64,000 nt of DNA, taken from positions 4,154,001 to 4,218,000 of the forward strand of contig NZ_CP132291.1 in NCBI RefSeq assembly GCF_044359855.1, in the 5' to 3' direction. Each line of letters begins with the position of its first letter. Positions within the stretch are counted from its first letter, which is position 1. Positions 10,301 to 18,319 of the stretch are shown in pieces. The notes beneath the pieces are model-generated. The model was not told where the DNA came from, searched no databases, and saw only the letters and a list, made by a program, of their open reading frames with translations. Position numbers and translations under genes: made by a program. The DNA comes from Rummeliibacillus pycnus_A (lineage in GTDB: Bacteria > Bacillota > Bacilli > Bacillales_A > Planococcaceae).

Positions 10301-11694
10301 CTGATGAAGAAAAAGAAGCTTTATCAGCATGGAAATCCTATAGTCAAAAAATCGAAAAAGACGAAGGAAAATATACTACAAGATTAAATCGTGAAACACG
10401 GAAAGCTGTGAAACGGGCACAATCATCGATTCCAGTTTGGATGATGCCAATTGACCAAGTAATCCAAAACTTCCCAATTACAAATGAGAAATTTGATGTC
10501 ATCATCATTGATGAAAGTAGTCAATGCGATTTATTTACTATAAATGCTTTACTAAGAGGAGAAAAAGTAATTGTGGTCGGGGATTCTGAACAAACTAATC
10601 CTCAACTAATTGGAGCAAATCGTGAGGTTGTAGCTGAATTAATGCATAATTATATTCAAGACGTTCCAAATCGATCTTTATTTGATGGTGAAATATCCTT
10701 ATATAAAATCGCAGAGCAGAATTTCCCATCGGTAGAAATTGTAGAATTAATGGAAGCAGATTTACTTAATGAAAGCCAAAATCCAAAGAGTGAAATAGGC
10801 CAGATTGAAGAATTAGAAAGCCTATGTGAATCAACTTTTGAAATCGATGTACTTAACATGATTTTATCAAAGGATTATCGAGTTACTCCTAAAGTAAAAG
10901 TAGGTCCTTACAAAATTGATTTTGTAATTGAGGGCATGCATGATCGTCTTGCTGTGGAGTGCGACGGAGAGAGATGGAAAGGTCCCGAAAAGTATGAAGA
11001 AAATCAACAACGTCAAGAAACACTTGAGCAAGCGGGGTGGAAATTCTGGCATGTTAGCGGTAGGGACTTTTACTGCAATCAAAAGAAAGCAATGGAAGGT
11101 CTGTGGTCAAAGCTCTCTGATCTAGGGATTTTACCTATAGGTGCTGAAGAAACTTCAAAAGTACTCCATGATTTTAGCGTGAATATGATGACTGAGCAAG
11201 AACCTAAAATACACTTTCAAACTCAAAATAAAAAAATATCTACTAAACCTGTTCAAGAAAACAAATTGAGTGATCCATTTACTACTGAGAAGATTACTGA
11301 TGAAAATCATTCATTCATAGAAGAATATAAAAATGTAGTAGAAAAGCTAGCCATTAAAGAAGATTTACCGAAAAATCCCACATTAATTTATACGAATAAG
11401 GAAAAGAATGAATCAAAAATAGTCTCAGCATCTACAATCAATGACATTCCACCAGAGCTCATTCAGAATGTATTAATACAAGGGAAAATATCGATCGTAA
11501 AATTTTTGAATGATCTAGGTTTTGAAATTGTCGATTATCGACTACAAGATGGGAGCATTTGGGTAGTAGCAAACGAGGAAATAAAACCATTTATGGAAAA
11601 ACTAGAATCGTGTAATGTTTCATTCCGCTATATCAGTAAAGGTAGTCAATCGACAAAAGGGCATCCAGCTTGGTATACGAAAATTTTAGATTGA
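7372..11694 (+). CDS. Degenerate SF1 helicase-like protein with C-terminal PDDEXK nuclease domain
   Basis: 1440 residues from TTG 7372, chosen over GTG 7363 because the AGGGGTG site at 7359-7365 is six bases before it. The protein follows the layout of large AAA_11/AAA_12-type helicases fused to an MTES_1575-like restriction endonuclease domain. The expected Walker A is present only as VPTETEKT (377-384), followed by the normal THTIANLI; the glycines are gone but Lys-Thr remains. Walker B DESSQ (1047-1051) and VVGDSEQTNP are kept. After SLYKIAEQNFP the protein jumps almost directly to the nuclease domain (D1183, E1196, D1198 in VECDGERW), so the second RecA domain is absent. The long reading frame is nevertheless intact. 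ATPase activity looks unlikely; DNA cleavage or binding remains possible. Confidence 0.8.
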   Translation: MKEQLNDKAKRFFEYLLALSSLNGKPIRSIQDYEKTWIWDELGKVEGCTIGNRCGRPSNLLEIHKPTIDNTLLKSPSPYPELDKWMSDADYKKEPSTPSYKHTLKVNETFFHFGENEENIKLDSQRLSEWKVWIERKKRLARANDFYAELLELVNRLELENDSIELVLSKGLLKWSGADEGETIELPLFTTNVMLTLHAESDLITLKEETKGLKFENELFSGKTFLNREQIDILIDNIENFNFSDDLSSEFKQLVHLLDPNGRFIENSSFETSNNHAPVIINQSLLIVRAKSSAIIRNDLQQIISAIDQNKIELPDSIHAFLGDTPIPKQYHPNSTNKSNLLKSTLPNQVFFPLNANEQQKEIVKRIEQDNGVTVHVPTETEKTHTIANLISHYLAEGKKILITTQEDSQLRELKNKIPEEIRDLCAPFLSEDTNAFNEIEQSIRLIGEKLEALNLQKLKENIEQNQQLLNQSIQNEATYRNSLKQYAKSEGTPILYGDQQLFKYDVAKRLAETDVHYQWIKDDLPLIMKFPLSHDEWEEFCTLQNSFKKEDSTLIDTILPTNSDILNGSTFKALLEEEKQLLDEIDLQYIMPIERTPEKKSTLLIMKALVEEIIANHHLVEDENVSKFIQDLLSSEKRRAFWVQLVIELKQHTKIALALYHELIHHKIVLPKKLNSEIQLDLIIARERILSGKKPNRLFFIRKGKTTQYLFQTAVLDGKPLKKLEDVTTIQKHLEYRNLITKLSRLFNGNMNEMGIPGVDITWREFPQILEERIDALSQIIDLVDLDYELSSKLQVEQLQISNIFDLAYYENLKREIEHTLNYIRLERWQEKYDVEIEKLVALVNSENMHAIVKQFLYAMQVKDDDAWKALLGELKELHKVDKKITKWKKFTDLLEHKLPLTVEGLNKNFGEVKLEKDQYIEAFALKKMETWLNEDDDTNCNALNEQLQNELNTQKKYIREIVSDATWATQLARITDEEKEALSAWKSYSQKIEKDEGKYTTRLNRETRKAVKRAQSSIPVWMMPIDQVIQNFPITNEKFDVIIIDESSQCDLFTINALLRGEKVIVVGDSEQTNPQLIGANREVVAELMHNYIQDVPNRSLFDGEISLYKIAEQNFPSVEIVELMEADLLNESQNPKSEIGQIEELESLCESTFEIDVLNMILSKDYRVTPKVKVGPYKIDFVIEGMHDRLAVECDGERWKGPEKYEENQQRQETLEQAGWKFWHVSGRDFYCNQKKAMEGLWSKLSDLGILPIGAEETSKVLHDFSVNMMTEQEPKIHFQTQNKKISTKPVQENKLSDPFTTEKITDENHSFIEEYKNVVEKLAIKEDLPKNPTLIYTNKEKNESKIVSASTINDIPPELIQNVLIQGKISIVKFLNDLGFEIVDYRLQDGSIWVVANEEIKPFMEKLESCNVSFRYISKGSQSTKGHPAWYTKILD

Positions 11695-11712
11695 ATGTAA
11701 GAACTATTGAGG

Positions 11713-11740
11713 CTGCTATCCAAATGGGTAGCAGTTTTTT
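11713..11740 (+). terminator. Terminator after the helicase-like gene
   Basis: CTGCTATCC pairs with GGGTAGCAG (one G-T pair) around a short loop and is followed by six T residues. Confidence 0.85.
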
Positions 11741-11844
11741 ATATGGAAATGTAGTGAGATTAAGTGTTTGTTAGGATATAAAAAGTGCTTATCTTGGATA
11801 CAACTCAATATTTCGTAGATAGCGGAAATTGAGTTGGTAATTTA

Positions 11845-11973
11845 ATGATAATAAAGGTTTATTTGAAAAATAATCCAAAAGGTCTGATTTGTGATAACAA
11901 TTGGCTTATAGTTAAAGGAAAGCATCAAAAAACAGGAAAATATATGTACGTTTATTTTGACAATGCTACTTAA
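11845..11973 (+). CDS. Small ORF of 42 codons, uncertain
   Basis: ATG 11845 to TAA 11973 encodes a 42-residue basic peptide (MIIKVYLKNN..., with KTGKYMYVYFD near the end). No good ribosome binding site is visible. The composition looks protein-like, but it could be a fragment of an older gene. No family recognised. It lies between the helicase-like gene and the acyltransferase-like gene. Confidence 0.25.
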   Translation: MIIKVYLKNNPKGLICDNNWLIVKGKHQKTGKYMYVYFDNAT

Positions 11974-12062
11974 ATTTTTAATGAATTATAGGTATAATAG
12001 ACCTATGATATATAAACGTTGATATTTTTGTGATTTTTTTTATTTTATTGGAGGAGCACGTC

Positions 12063-12599
12063 ATGTACATAAAAGTAGATTCTTTGGCATTGTTAAATGA
12101 TTTTAATCAAATTTGGATGGAATGTTGGCTGGAGAAGGGATATGGTCTGGAAAATGGAACCGTACCATCAGATCGATATATAATAACAGATTCAGATGAT
12201 CAAAAAGTGGGAACTATTGAATTCAAGAAATATGCTCTAGATCCTACTAATAACATAAACACGGTATATCCATTCCATCAGAAAGAATTGATTCAACTTG
12301 ATCCAAACTCAGTGATAGAAATTGATAAGGTTGCTATATTGAAACAATATAGAGGTAAAAACCTTGAAAGACTAATTCGGTTGTTCACTAAATATACTGA
12401 GTCTCATCATATAGATTATTGTGTTGTTCTCCTTGAAAGATCTTTCTACAAAGCATTAAAAATTGTATACAAAATTCCATTGGAAGCAGTTAGTGAAAAA
12501 ATATACTACAAGGGCGATTATGTAATCCCTTCTATAATTTATTCTAAAGAAGTATATCAAAATAAGGAAAAATACAGCTGGAATGTATCAAATAAATAA
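12063..12599 (+). CDS. GNAT/LuxI-fold N-acyltransferase-like protein
   Basis: 178 residues from ATG 12063, with GGAGGAG at 12051-12057 (the longer frame from 12030 lacks such a site). The central block IEIDKVAILKQYRGKN resembles the acyl-CoA or acyl-ACP binding strand-turn-helix of GNAT folds (E..RlaV...yRg). The tail pattern of a small helix, then YKGDYVIPSII, recalls the FeeM/LuxI branch, which makes N-acyl amino acids or acyl-homoserine lactones. No specific substrate can be read from the sequence. A 50-base gap separates it from the GGDEF-EAL gene downstream in the same direction, so co-transcription is likely. The product could be a metabolite or signal tied to c-di-GMP control, but that is inference. 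Confidence 0.55.
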   Translation: MYIKVDSLALLNDFNQIWMECWLEKGYGLENGTVPSDRYIITDSDDQKVGTIEFKKYALDPTNNINTVYPFHQKELIQLDPNSVIEIDKVAILKQYRGKNLERLIRLFTKYTESHHIDYCVVLLERSFYKALKIVYKIPLEAVSEKIYYKGDYVIPSIIYSKEVYQNKEKYSWNVSNK

Positions 12600-12649
12600 T
12601 GATTATAAATTTTACATAGTTTTGAGTAAATCAAGAATGGAGAAACAAG

Positions 12650-14983
12650 ATGTACGGTCTTAGAACAAAGCGGTTTGCATATTCCTTTATCGTAATATTT
12701 ATTCTTGCAAACATCCTTTGGAATATGGTCTTTAGAAATAACCAAGATTTTATCAAATGGGGCGGAGTTGCCTTTCAAATAGTTGCATGCTGCGCGTCGA
12801 TTGGATGGCTCACTTCCACTTTTTTAAAGCATAAAGGACAAGCTAAAAGTTTCTGGCTATTTCTTGGTTTAGGCGTTCTTAGTTATCTAACCGGAATGGT
12901 TATTTGGATTGTTAATGCATTCATTCTTAATCGCAGTGAAGACATTTCTTATACGGCAGAAATATTTTGGGTAGTGCAAAATGGATTCTATTTCATAGCT
13001 CTCCTTTTACTAATGAATGCGATTAAAAGTAAATTGTTTACGATTAGATATTGCCTCGATACGTTAATTGTAATGTCTGCAGCAATAACGTTTAGTTGGA
13101 TCTTCTTAATATATCCATTACTAAATCAACATACAAACATTCAATTTTATATCACCGAATTACTTTATCCAGTTTTAGACCTCGGTGTACTTGTAGGGAT
13201 TTTAAGCCTTTTAATCGCATCAAATAGTATCTTTTCTAAGAAGACAACTTTCTTTTTAATTTCTGGATTATTAATTCAAGTTATCGCGGATACTATTTTT
13301 TCCTATCTAAAAATGACGAATTCATATTCTTTGGGAAGTATTAATGAACCTTGCTGGATCCTATCCATTCTTATGATCGGATTGTCAGGTATATATCATG
13401 AGCCTTTTCCAACGAAAGAGCCGATTACAAATAATGCGAAACAAAGCGAAAACATATTTATTAAATATCTTATTCCATATATGGGTGTCTTATTGCTGTC
13501 TGTTTATTTTATTTTCACCCTATACAAAATGTATCCTGTTATTATCGGATTGGTAGTATGTATCCTGTTGGTAATTTTAAGACAAATTTTTACTTTGTTA
13601 GAAAATGATAAATTAGTGAAGGATTTAAATAATTTAAATGAAGGTCTTGAATTAAAAGTAAAAGAAAGAACGAATAAACTAGTAGAAACAGTTAATTCAA
13701 TGGAATTTCTTGCGTTTCATGATGTGGTTACAGGTTTGCCTAATCGCAGATATATTCAGAAAAGGCTTTCACAAGCCATTAATAATTCGAATGTAGATCA
13801 AAAAAAGATTGTATTTATGCTCCTTGACCTGGATCGTTTTAAACAAATTAATGATAGTCTTGGCCATTCATATGGTGATTTATTGTTGAAAGAAGTAGGA
13901 GATAGACTGGTTAAAAGCGTTCCAAACGAAGTTGTTTGTCGCCTTGGTGGAGACGAATATGCATTATTAATCGAAAATACAGACGTGCAGAAGATAGAAA
14001 AAATAGCATCAAACATATTAACAACCTTGAGAGAAACTTTTTATATAAAGGGATTTGAGCTTCACATCACACCTAGTATTGGTATATCGATTTATCCTGA
14101 CCATGGTTGTGATTGGGATACCCTCTTAATGAAAGCAGATACGGCCATGTACGAGGTAAAGGATAACGGGAAAAATAATTATAAGATTTACAATGGGACA
14201 ATGAGTATGGAACCTAAGATGGAGTTAGAAAGTTCGTTAAGAAAGGGTATTGAACGGGATGAATTTATAATCCACTACCAGCCTCAAATCTCACTGAAAA
14301 ACAATGAAATTATTGGTGCAGAAGCTTTACTTCGCTGGGAAAGACCTGGGCAAGGACTTGTACCACCTTTAGATTTCATTCCATTTGCAGAAGAAACCGG
14401 TCTGATATTGCCGATTGGAGAAAGCGTTTTAAGGAAAGCATGTCGTCAGTCCGTTTCATGGAGGAAGAAAGGATTTTCAAAACTAAGAATAGCAGTGAAT
14501 ATTTCTTCTTTACAATTTAAACATAATGACTTTATGGATATGGTTTCAAACATTATCAATGAGACTGGTGCAAATCCAAATGATATTGAATTGGAAATTA
14601 CAGAAAGTATTGCTATGGGCCCAATCGAAAAGAATCTCGCTCAACTTTCAGCGCTAAAACAAATGGGCTTCCAAATAGCAATAGATGATTTTGGAACTGG
14701 CTATTCATCTCTGCAATATTTAAGTGAATTCCAAATTGATCATCTAAAAATAGACCGTTCATTTATCTCCGCGTTAGAGAAGAGTGAGAAAGATGCGGCA
14801 ATCGTTAAATTGATTGTCATGATGGCGAAAGGTTTGAATTTCAAAGTGATTGCAGAAGGTGTGGAAAATGAAACCCAAAAAACATTCCTTCAAGAAATTG
14901 AATGCGATGAACTTCAGGGATATTTATTTAGCCGCCCTTTAAGTGTGGAGGATTTTGAAACTTTAATGGAATCTAAAAGTTAA
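12650..14983 (+). CDS. Membrane-bound GGDEF-EAL protein
   Basis: 777 residues. About nine or ten hydrophobic segments (roughly 10-325) form an integral membrane sensor, followed by a short coiled linker. The GGDEF domain carries DLDRFKQINDSLGHSYGD and RLGGDEY (F to Y in the last position), so cyclase activity is possible. The EAL domain is complete: EALLRWERPGQG, ETGLILPIGE, ELEITES, DDFGTGYSS, KIDRSF, AEGVE and QGYLFSRP, so c-di-GMP hydrolysis is expected. ATG 12650 follows GGAG at 12639. It lies directly downstream of the acyltransferase-like gene. The membrane domain does not match a MASE type I can name. Confidence 0.9.
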   Translation: MYGLRTKRFAYSFIVIFILANILWNMVFRNNQDFIKWGGVAFQIVACCASIGWLTSTFLKHKGQAKSFWLFLGLGVLSYLTGMVIWIVNAFILNRSEDISYTAEIFWVVQNGFYFIALLLLMNAIKSKLFTIRYCLDTLIVMSAAITFSWIFLIYPLLNQHTNIQFYITELLYPVLDLGVLVGILSLLIASNSIFSKKTTFFLISGLLIQVIADTIFSYLKMTNSYSLGSINEPCWILSILMIGLSGIYHEPFPTKEPITNNAKQSENIFIKYLIPYMGVLLLSVYFIFTLYKMYPVIIGLVVCILLVILRQIFTLLENDKLVKDLNNLNEGLELKVKERTNKLVETVNSMEFLAFHDVVTGLPNRRYIQKRLSQAINNSNVDQKKIVFMLLDLDRFKQINDSLGHSYGDLLLKEVGDRLVKSVPNEVVCRLGGDEYALLIENTDVQKIEKIASNILTTLRETFYIKGFELHITPSIGISIYPDHGCDWDTLLMKADTAMYEVKDNGKNNYKIYNGTMSMEPKMELESSLRKGIERDEFIIHYQPQISLKNNEIIGAEALLRWERPGQGLVPPLDFIPFAEETGLILPIGESVLRKACRQSVSWRKKGFSKLRIAVNISSLQFKHNDFMDMVSNIINETGANPNDIELEITESIAMGPIEKNLAQLSALKQMGFQIAIDDFGTGYSSLQYLSEFQIDHLKIDRSFISALEKSEKDAAIVKLIVMMAKGLNFKVIAEGVENETQKTFLQEIECDELQGYLFSRPLSVEDFETLMESKS

Positions 14984-15072
14984 GCTTACCAAATGAAAAC
15001 AAGCGAGAGTTATATAATATAGGGTAAATAGTATAATAGAATAAAACTAGACCTTATATTCAGGAGATTTGA

Positions 15073-15120
15073 GTTTGATTATATATAATCAAACTTTATA
15101 ATCAAACTTTTATTTGTAAT
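15073..15120. repeat. 22-bp perfect palindrome and inverted copies of a 20-bp repeat unit
   Basis: GTTTGATTATATATAATCAAAC (two 11-base halves, 15073-15094) is a perfect palindrome. It runs into inverse-oriented copies of the unit TTTATAATAAAGTTTGATAA that also occurs at 15176-15235, 47620-47659 and 49949-49968. Function unknown. Confidence 0.6.
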
Positions 15121-15166
15121 AAAAATACATCCATTAAATCTTTATAGAGATAATGGATGTATTTTT
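15121..15166. terminator. Bidirectional terminator
   Basis: A perfect 15-bp stem AAAAATACATCCATT / AATGGATGTATTTTT encloses a 16-base loop. The A and T runs at both ends allow it to work in either direction. It is the likely terminator of the acyltransferase/GGDEF-EAL unit. Confidence 0.85.
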
Positions 15167-15175
15167 AATTGTGGT

Positions 15176-15235
15176 TTTTAAATAAAGATTGATAATTTAT
15201 AATTAAGTTCTATCATTTATAATAAAGTTTGATAA
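15176..15235. repeat. Three tandem copies of a 20-bp AT-rich unit
   Basis: Units at 15176-15195, 15196-15215 and 15216-15235 are variants of TTTATAATAAAGTTTGATAA. The same unit is found twice in tandem at 47620-47659 and once inverted at 49949-49968. There are no spacers, so this is not a CRISPR array. The rest of 15236-15590 shows no gene. Confidence 0.7.
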
Positions 15236-15591
15236 AAAACCTGTATGGAATGCAGTTTTCTTATTCAATGTAGTGTAGTGCTTTAATTTAAAATTTTATA
15301 ATTTAATACAAAGAAAAGTCCCTTCTTTCAAAATAAAAGTAGGGAATTTTGGTGTTTTAATAGACTTAGGGATATGTGAAAAAAAGGGGACTTTATTAAA
15401 GCCCCTGTTAATGAAACAATGGTTGTATATTCTGTAATCCTTTTCTTTAAAAACACAATAAAATTGTCAGCCTTTTCAAGACAAGCTATTTACTCTGAAG
15501 ACATAGTAGGGTTCACCGCACCGTTTTTAATGGCGATTTTTTATTATAATGAAAAAAGCCTGTTTTGTGCTACCATACATGGTTATTAAAT

Positions 15592-16431
15592 TTAACCCAA
15601 AATCTCAATATCTTTCAAATTCAACTTACTAAAATCTACCTTAATTGCTCCCATTTCATATATAACATTTGATCTATTGTTAAATCCACCGTGGTCATCA
15701 TTGCCTACGGTTATTAACATATTATTTTTTTGACAAAAGTCTATAAGAACATTTGTTGTTTCTTCTGTATGAGTTGTGTAATAACATTCAAAGCCATCTG
15801 CGCCCATATTTTTAAGTTTTTTTAAACGAGGTTCTATTTCTAAAAGATTATTCTTCATTGTTTCTCCGATATGGGCAATAACTGCTTTACCATTTGCATT
15901 ATGTATTACATTTATTACATATTCTATTGATGGAAATGAATTTTTTGGTTTAACATTATAATCACTGATGAGCTTAAAAAAACTAGGAACATCAATAACT
16001 AAGTTTTTGGTCTTTAGGTAGTCAAAACCTTTCCAACCACCGTTTTTTAGATTTCGATTGTAAGAATTAAAATCTTCTATACTTATTTCCTTGTAGTCAA
16101 CACTCATCTTTTTTATTAATTCTAAATCAATATCAGCATAAACCGACTCGCATTGTTTGCAAATATCAATAATCTCTTTATTTTCAAAATTGAAATCATA
16201 AGCGAGGACATGAAATTCTTTATCTTCAAAAGAGGTAGAGATTTCTGCTCCTCGAATTAATTTAATTTGGTTCGCTTTACACAAAGGTATAAGCTCGTTA
16301 TAAGCTGCTGTTGTGTTGTGGTCGCTTACACATAATAAGTCAATGCCGAGCTCTCTTGCCTTCTTGACAATTTCCTCAGGAGAACGGGTACTATCGGAAT
16401 AGTGTGAATGAATATGTAAATCTGCATACAT
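15592..16431 (-). CDS. PHP-domain phosphoesterase
   Basis: 279 residues with the PHP metal-binding motifs in order: DLHIHSHYSD at the N-terminus, SDHNT near 38, GAEIS near 61, an AHIGE motif near 190, and VGNDDHGG near 245. This layout resembles the YciV/RNase AM-like and histidinol-phosphatase-like PHP proteins, which are trinuclear metal phosphoesterases. The substrate is not evident. It starts at ATG 16431 with AGAGGTG just upstream; that site overlaps the stop of a small upstream ORF. It is isolated between gene remnants, so no pathway context is available. Confidence 0.85.
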   Translation of the reverse strand: MYADLHIHSHYSDSTRSPEEIVKKARELGIDLLCVSDHNTTAAYNELIPLCKANQIKLIRGAEISTSFEDKEFHVLAYDFNFENKEIIDICKQCESVYADIDLELIKKMSVDYKEISIEDFNSYNRNLKNGGWKGFDYLKTKNLVIDVPSFFKLISDYNVKPKNSFPSIEYVINVIHNANGKAVIAHIGETMKNNLLEIEPRLKKLKNMGADGFECYYTTHTEETTNVLIDFCQKNNMLITVGNDDHGGFNNRSNVIYEMGAIKVDFSKLNLKDIEILG

Positions 16432-16444
16432 TATAATTTCACCT

Positions 16445-16675
16445 CTAACTTGTAATTGAATATCTAATTCCTTTTTTCTTATATATTATTAGTTGTAGTA
16501 TACCATGACGGTATTCACCTTCAGTTTCATTTCCATAACTAAATGGACTATTAGTTTTTTTCATCACTTTTCCTCCAATAAAAACAGTATGACATATCTG
16601 ACTATCCAAGTTTCTGTTAGAGCTTAAAGCCCAATGTAGCATGTCAGGATTATATCGCCAGATATTAAATCTCAA
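16445..16675 (-). CDS. Small ORF upstream of the PHP gene, possibly a truncated gene
   Basis: 76 codons from a TTG, ending 13 bases before the PHP start, with its stop inside the PHP ribosome binding site. Residues such as NIWRYNPDMLHWAL and YGNETEGEYRHGI look like real protein, yet no family was recognised and no ribosome binding site supports the TTG. It may be the tail of a decayed gene co-transcribed with the PHP gene. Confidence 0.3.
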   Translation of the reverse strand: MRFNIWRYNPDMLHWALSSNRNLDSQICHTVFIGGKVMKKTNSPFSYGNETEGEYRHGILQLIIYKKKGIRYSITS

Positions 16676-16866
16676 ATTGAACTAAAGAGTCTTTATATAA
16701 AGCTCCAAACAACGGTAGAGTTTCAACTGTTAAATAATATTAGATTTAATTTGTACCCTATATAGTCTATTAAATATAATAAATACGACATGAATTTCAA
16801 TATTCCCCCTAAAAATAAAAAAACTGTCAAAATTTACAGGATCTAAGTGGCTTTGTATTTTATTGT

Positions 16867-17271
16867 GTGCAGTGCCGTAAAGAACATGAAGTGCCTCACG
16901 TCAATATAAGAGGTCTAGGAAACTATAGCCCCAATCCGGTTGGTCGGTATATTTATAAAGGAACAGAAACATGGGGAGATAATAAGGGAACACTAACTTA
17001 CTCTAACGAAGATAACCATGAATTTGTATTAAAATACAAAGGAACTTTAAAAGAGTTGTCTTCTATGAAAAAACTTGAATATTCTTACGAAACAATTAGT
17101 AGTGGCGGGAAATCAACAGAGGAATTCACTGAACCTCCTAAAGAATTAATATTTACTTCTAAAGGAAGTTCACGAGGTGGGGCAAAAGTAAATGTGGATG
17201 AAATTATAAAAGTAAATGTAAAATGGGGAGAATTTGAAGAATCATTTGAACTGCATAGTAAAAATAAGTAA
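16867..17271 (+). CDS. Hypothetical protein, possibly N-terminally truncated
   Basis: 134 codons from a GTG with no ribosome binding site. The protein is rich in beta-type sequence (YIYKGTETWGDNKGTLTYS, then alternating hydrophobic strands) and ends in a lysine-rich tail, like small secreted or lipoprotein-type hypotheticals. A leucine/cysteine-rich peptide in another frame immediately upstream (bases 16840-16870) could be the lost signal peptide, implying a frameshift. A strong terminator follows at 17390. Function unknown. Confidence 0.4.
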   Translation: MQCRKEHEVPHVNIRGLGNYSPNPVGRYIYKGTETWGDNKGTLTYSNEDNHEFVLKYKGTLKELSSMKKLEYSYETISSGGKSTEEFTEPPKELIFTSKGSSRGGAKVNVDEIIKVNVKWGEFEESFELHSKNK

Positions 17272-17389
17272 ATTTGATGAACTAACGGGTTGCTTTATTG
17301 TGATAACGATCTTCAACAATCGGGCGCGTTTATGAAGTAACGCTGTAGAAAATGATCATACTTTTTTATAATAAAACTAAAAAATGCTA

Positions 17390-17436
17390 AAGAAGCATCC
17401 ATTTTGATTAATCTTTTTTCAAAATGGATGCTTCTT
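17390..17436. terminator. Strong bidirectional terminator
   Basis: An 18-bp perfect stem, AAGAAGCATCCATTTTGA (17390-17407) paired with 17419-17436, encloses an 11-base loop. T-rich sequence is present on either side. Confidence 0.88.
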
Positions 17437-17532
17437 ATTAATCTTAGTGTAAGGATTTATGAGGTGTTTTTGTTCAAATTTTATTTTAAAGCTACATTTA
17501 TATTTCATTAAGAAATGAACTCCTGCACAGAC

Positions 17533-17942
17533 CTAGTTATAGGGAATAACATATTTCTTAAAAAAGTTTGATAGAGATGAAAGTGTTAAGGATTTGCTTC
17601 TTACAACCGTTTTTATCCATTCCGTGGCATATTCATTCCATTGCTGTAAATCAGAATCATATTCTAAAAGCCATTCTAAGTTTTCACTCGTGGACGTTCC
17701 ATGAAGCCTTAACTCAACTTCTCTTTTTCTGGCTTTTCCCTTTAACTGTTCAAGCCTCAGATTTTCTGTTGGCGATAATGCATAATCACCAAAAGCTCCG
17801 TCTTTAATGAAATCTCGGAGCCATTTCAAAACAGTAGAACGTTGAATATCATATTCTCGCTCAATTTCCATTGCTGATTTGCCGTTGCAAAGTTCTTTAA
17901 TCATTTTATACTTAAAGAATTATCATAACTTTTTCTTCCCAT
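17533..17942 (-). pseudogene. Frameshifted HTH transposase/recombinase-like gene remnant
   Basis: On the minus strand an ATG at 17942 starts MGRKSYDNSLS, then a one-base shift leads into KMIKELCNGKSAMEIEREYD, a helix-turn-helix typical of transposon-encoded DNA-binding proteins. The second half (NEYATEWIKTVVRSKSLTL) looks like the opening of an integrase-type SAM-like domain. The gene ends early at 17533, so catalytic motifs are missing. It is a broken mobile-element gene; the exact family is uncertain. Confidence 0.5.
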
Positions 17943-18072
17943 TTATTTTCTCCTATATCTGTTCTGCTGTTTAGTTTCTTCATTCATCCATGCATCAATC
18001 TCAGTCTGAATTGGAAGTACACAACCATTATCCAAAGATGCAGTCGCATTATTTAGTGAAGCTGTCCTTTGG
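17943..18072 (-). pseudogene. C-terminal tail of a lost gene
   Basis: An open frame without a start ends at 17943 with PIQTEIDAWMNEETKQQNRY and a basic tail. It sits one base upstream of the broken HTH gene, so the two were probably neighbouring genes of the same mobile element. No family recognised. Confidence 0.35.
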
Positions 18073-18189
18073 AACCAAATCTAGAAATTGATACGTATTG
18101 TTAAGCATATCAATACCTCGAGCATAGGTTGAATACGTGTGAAATATGTTTCCATCTGCATCTTTATAGAACACACTAAGGGCTTCTCT
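18049..18189 (-). pseudogene. C-terminal fragment of a DUF899 thioredoxin-like protein
   Basis: 47 codons contain FYKDADGNIFHTYSTYARG followed by IDMLNNTYQFLDLVP, the characteristic C-terminal block of DUF899 family proteins. A stop codon precedes it immediately and no N-terminal part is nearby, so this is a truncated remnant. Its 3' end overlaps the preceding remnant in another frame, marking a deletion junction. Confidence 0.7.
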
Positions 18190-18319
18190 TCATTGAAAGT
18201 TCACTCGTAGACTTATTTTGTAGAAAATGTTGGAACATCAAATTACGTGAATGAATATAATGTAGTAACAATTTTTGCGTAATAGCCAATTTAGTCATCA
18301 AAAAAGGAGAGAAAAAAAC

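Noticed and set aside
15176..15235. Possible CRISPR array
   Set aside because: The 20-bp units are directly adjacent without spacers, and no cas gene is in the window. The same applies to the 21-base units at 50796-50858.
16867..17271. Functional lipoprotein
   Set aside because: A lipobox-like LLCA lies in a different frame upstream and no ribosome binding site supports the GTG; kept only as a hypothetical, possibly truncated gene.
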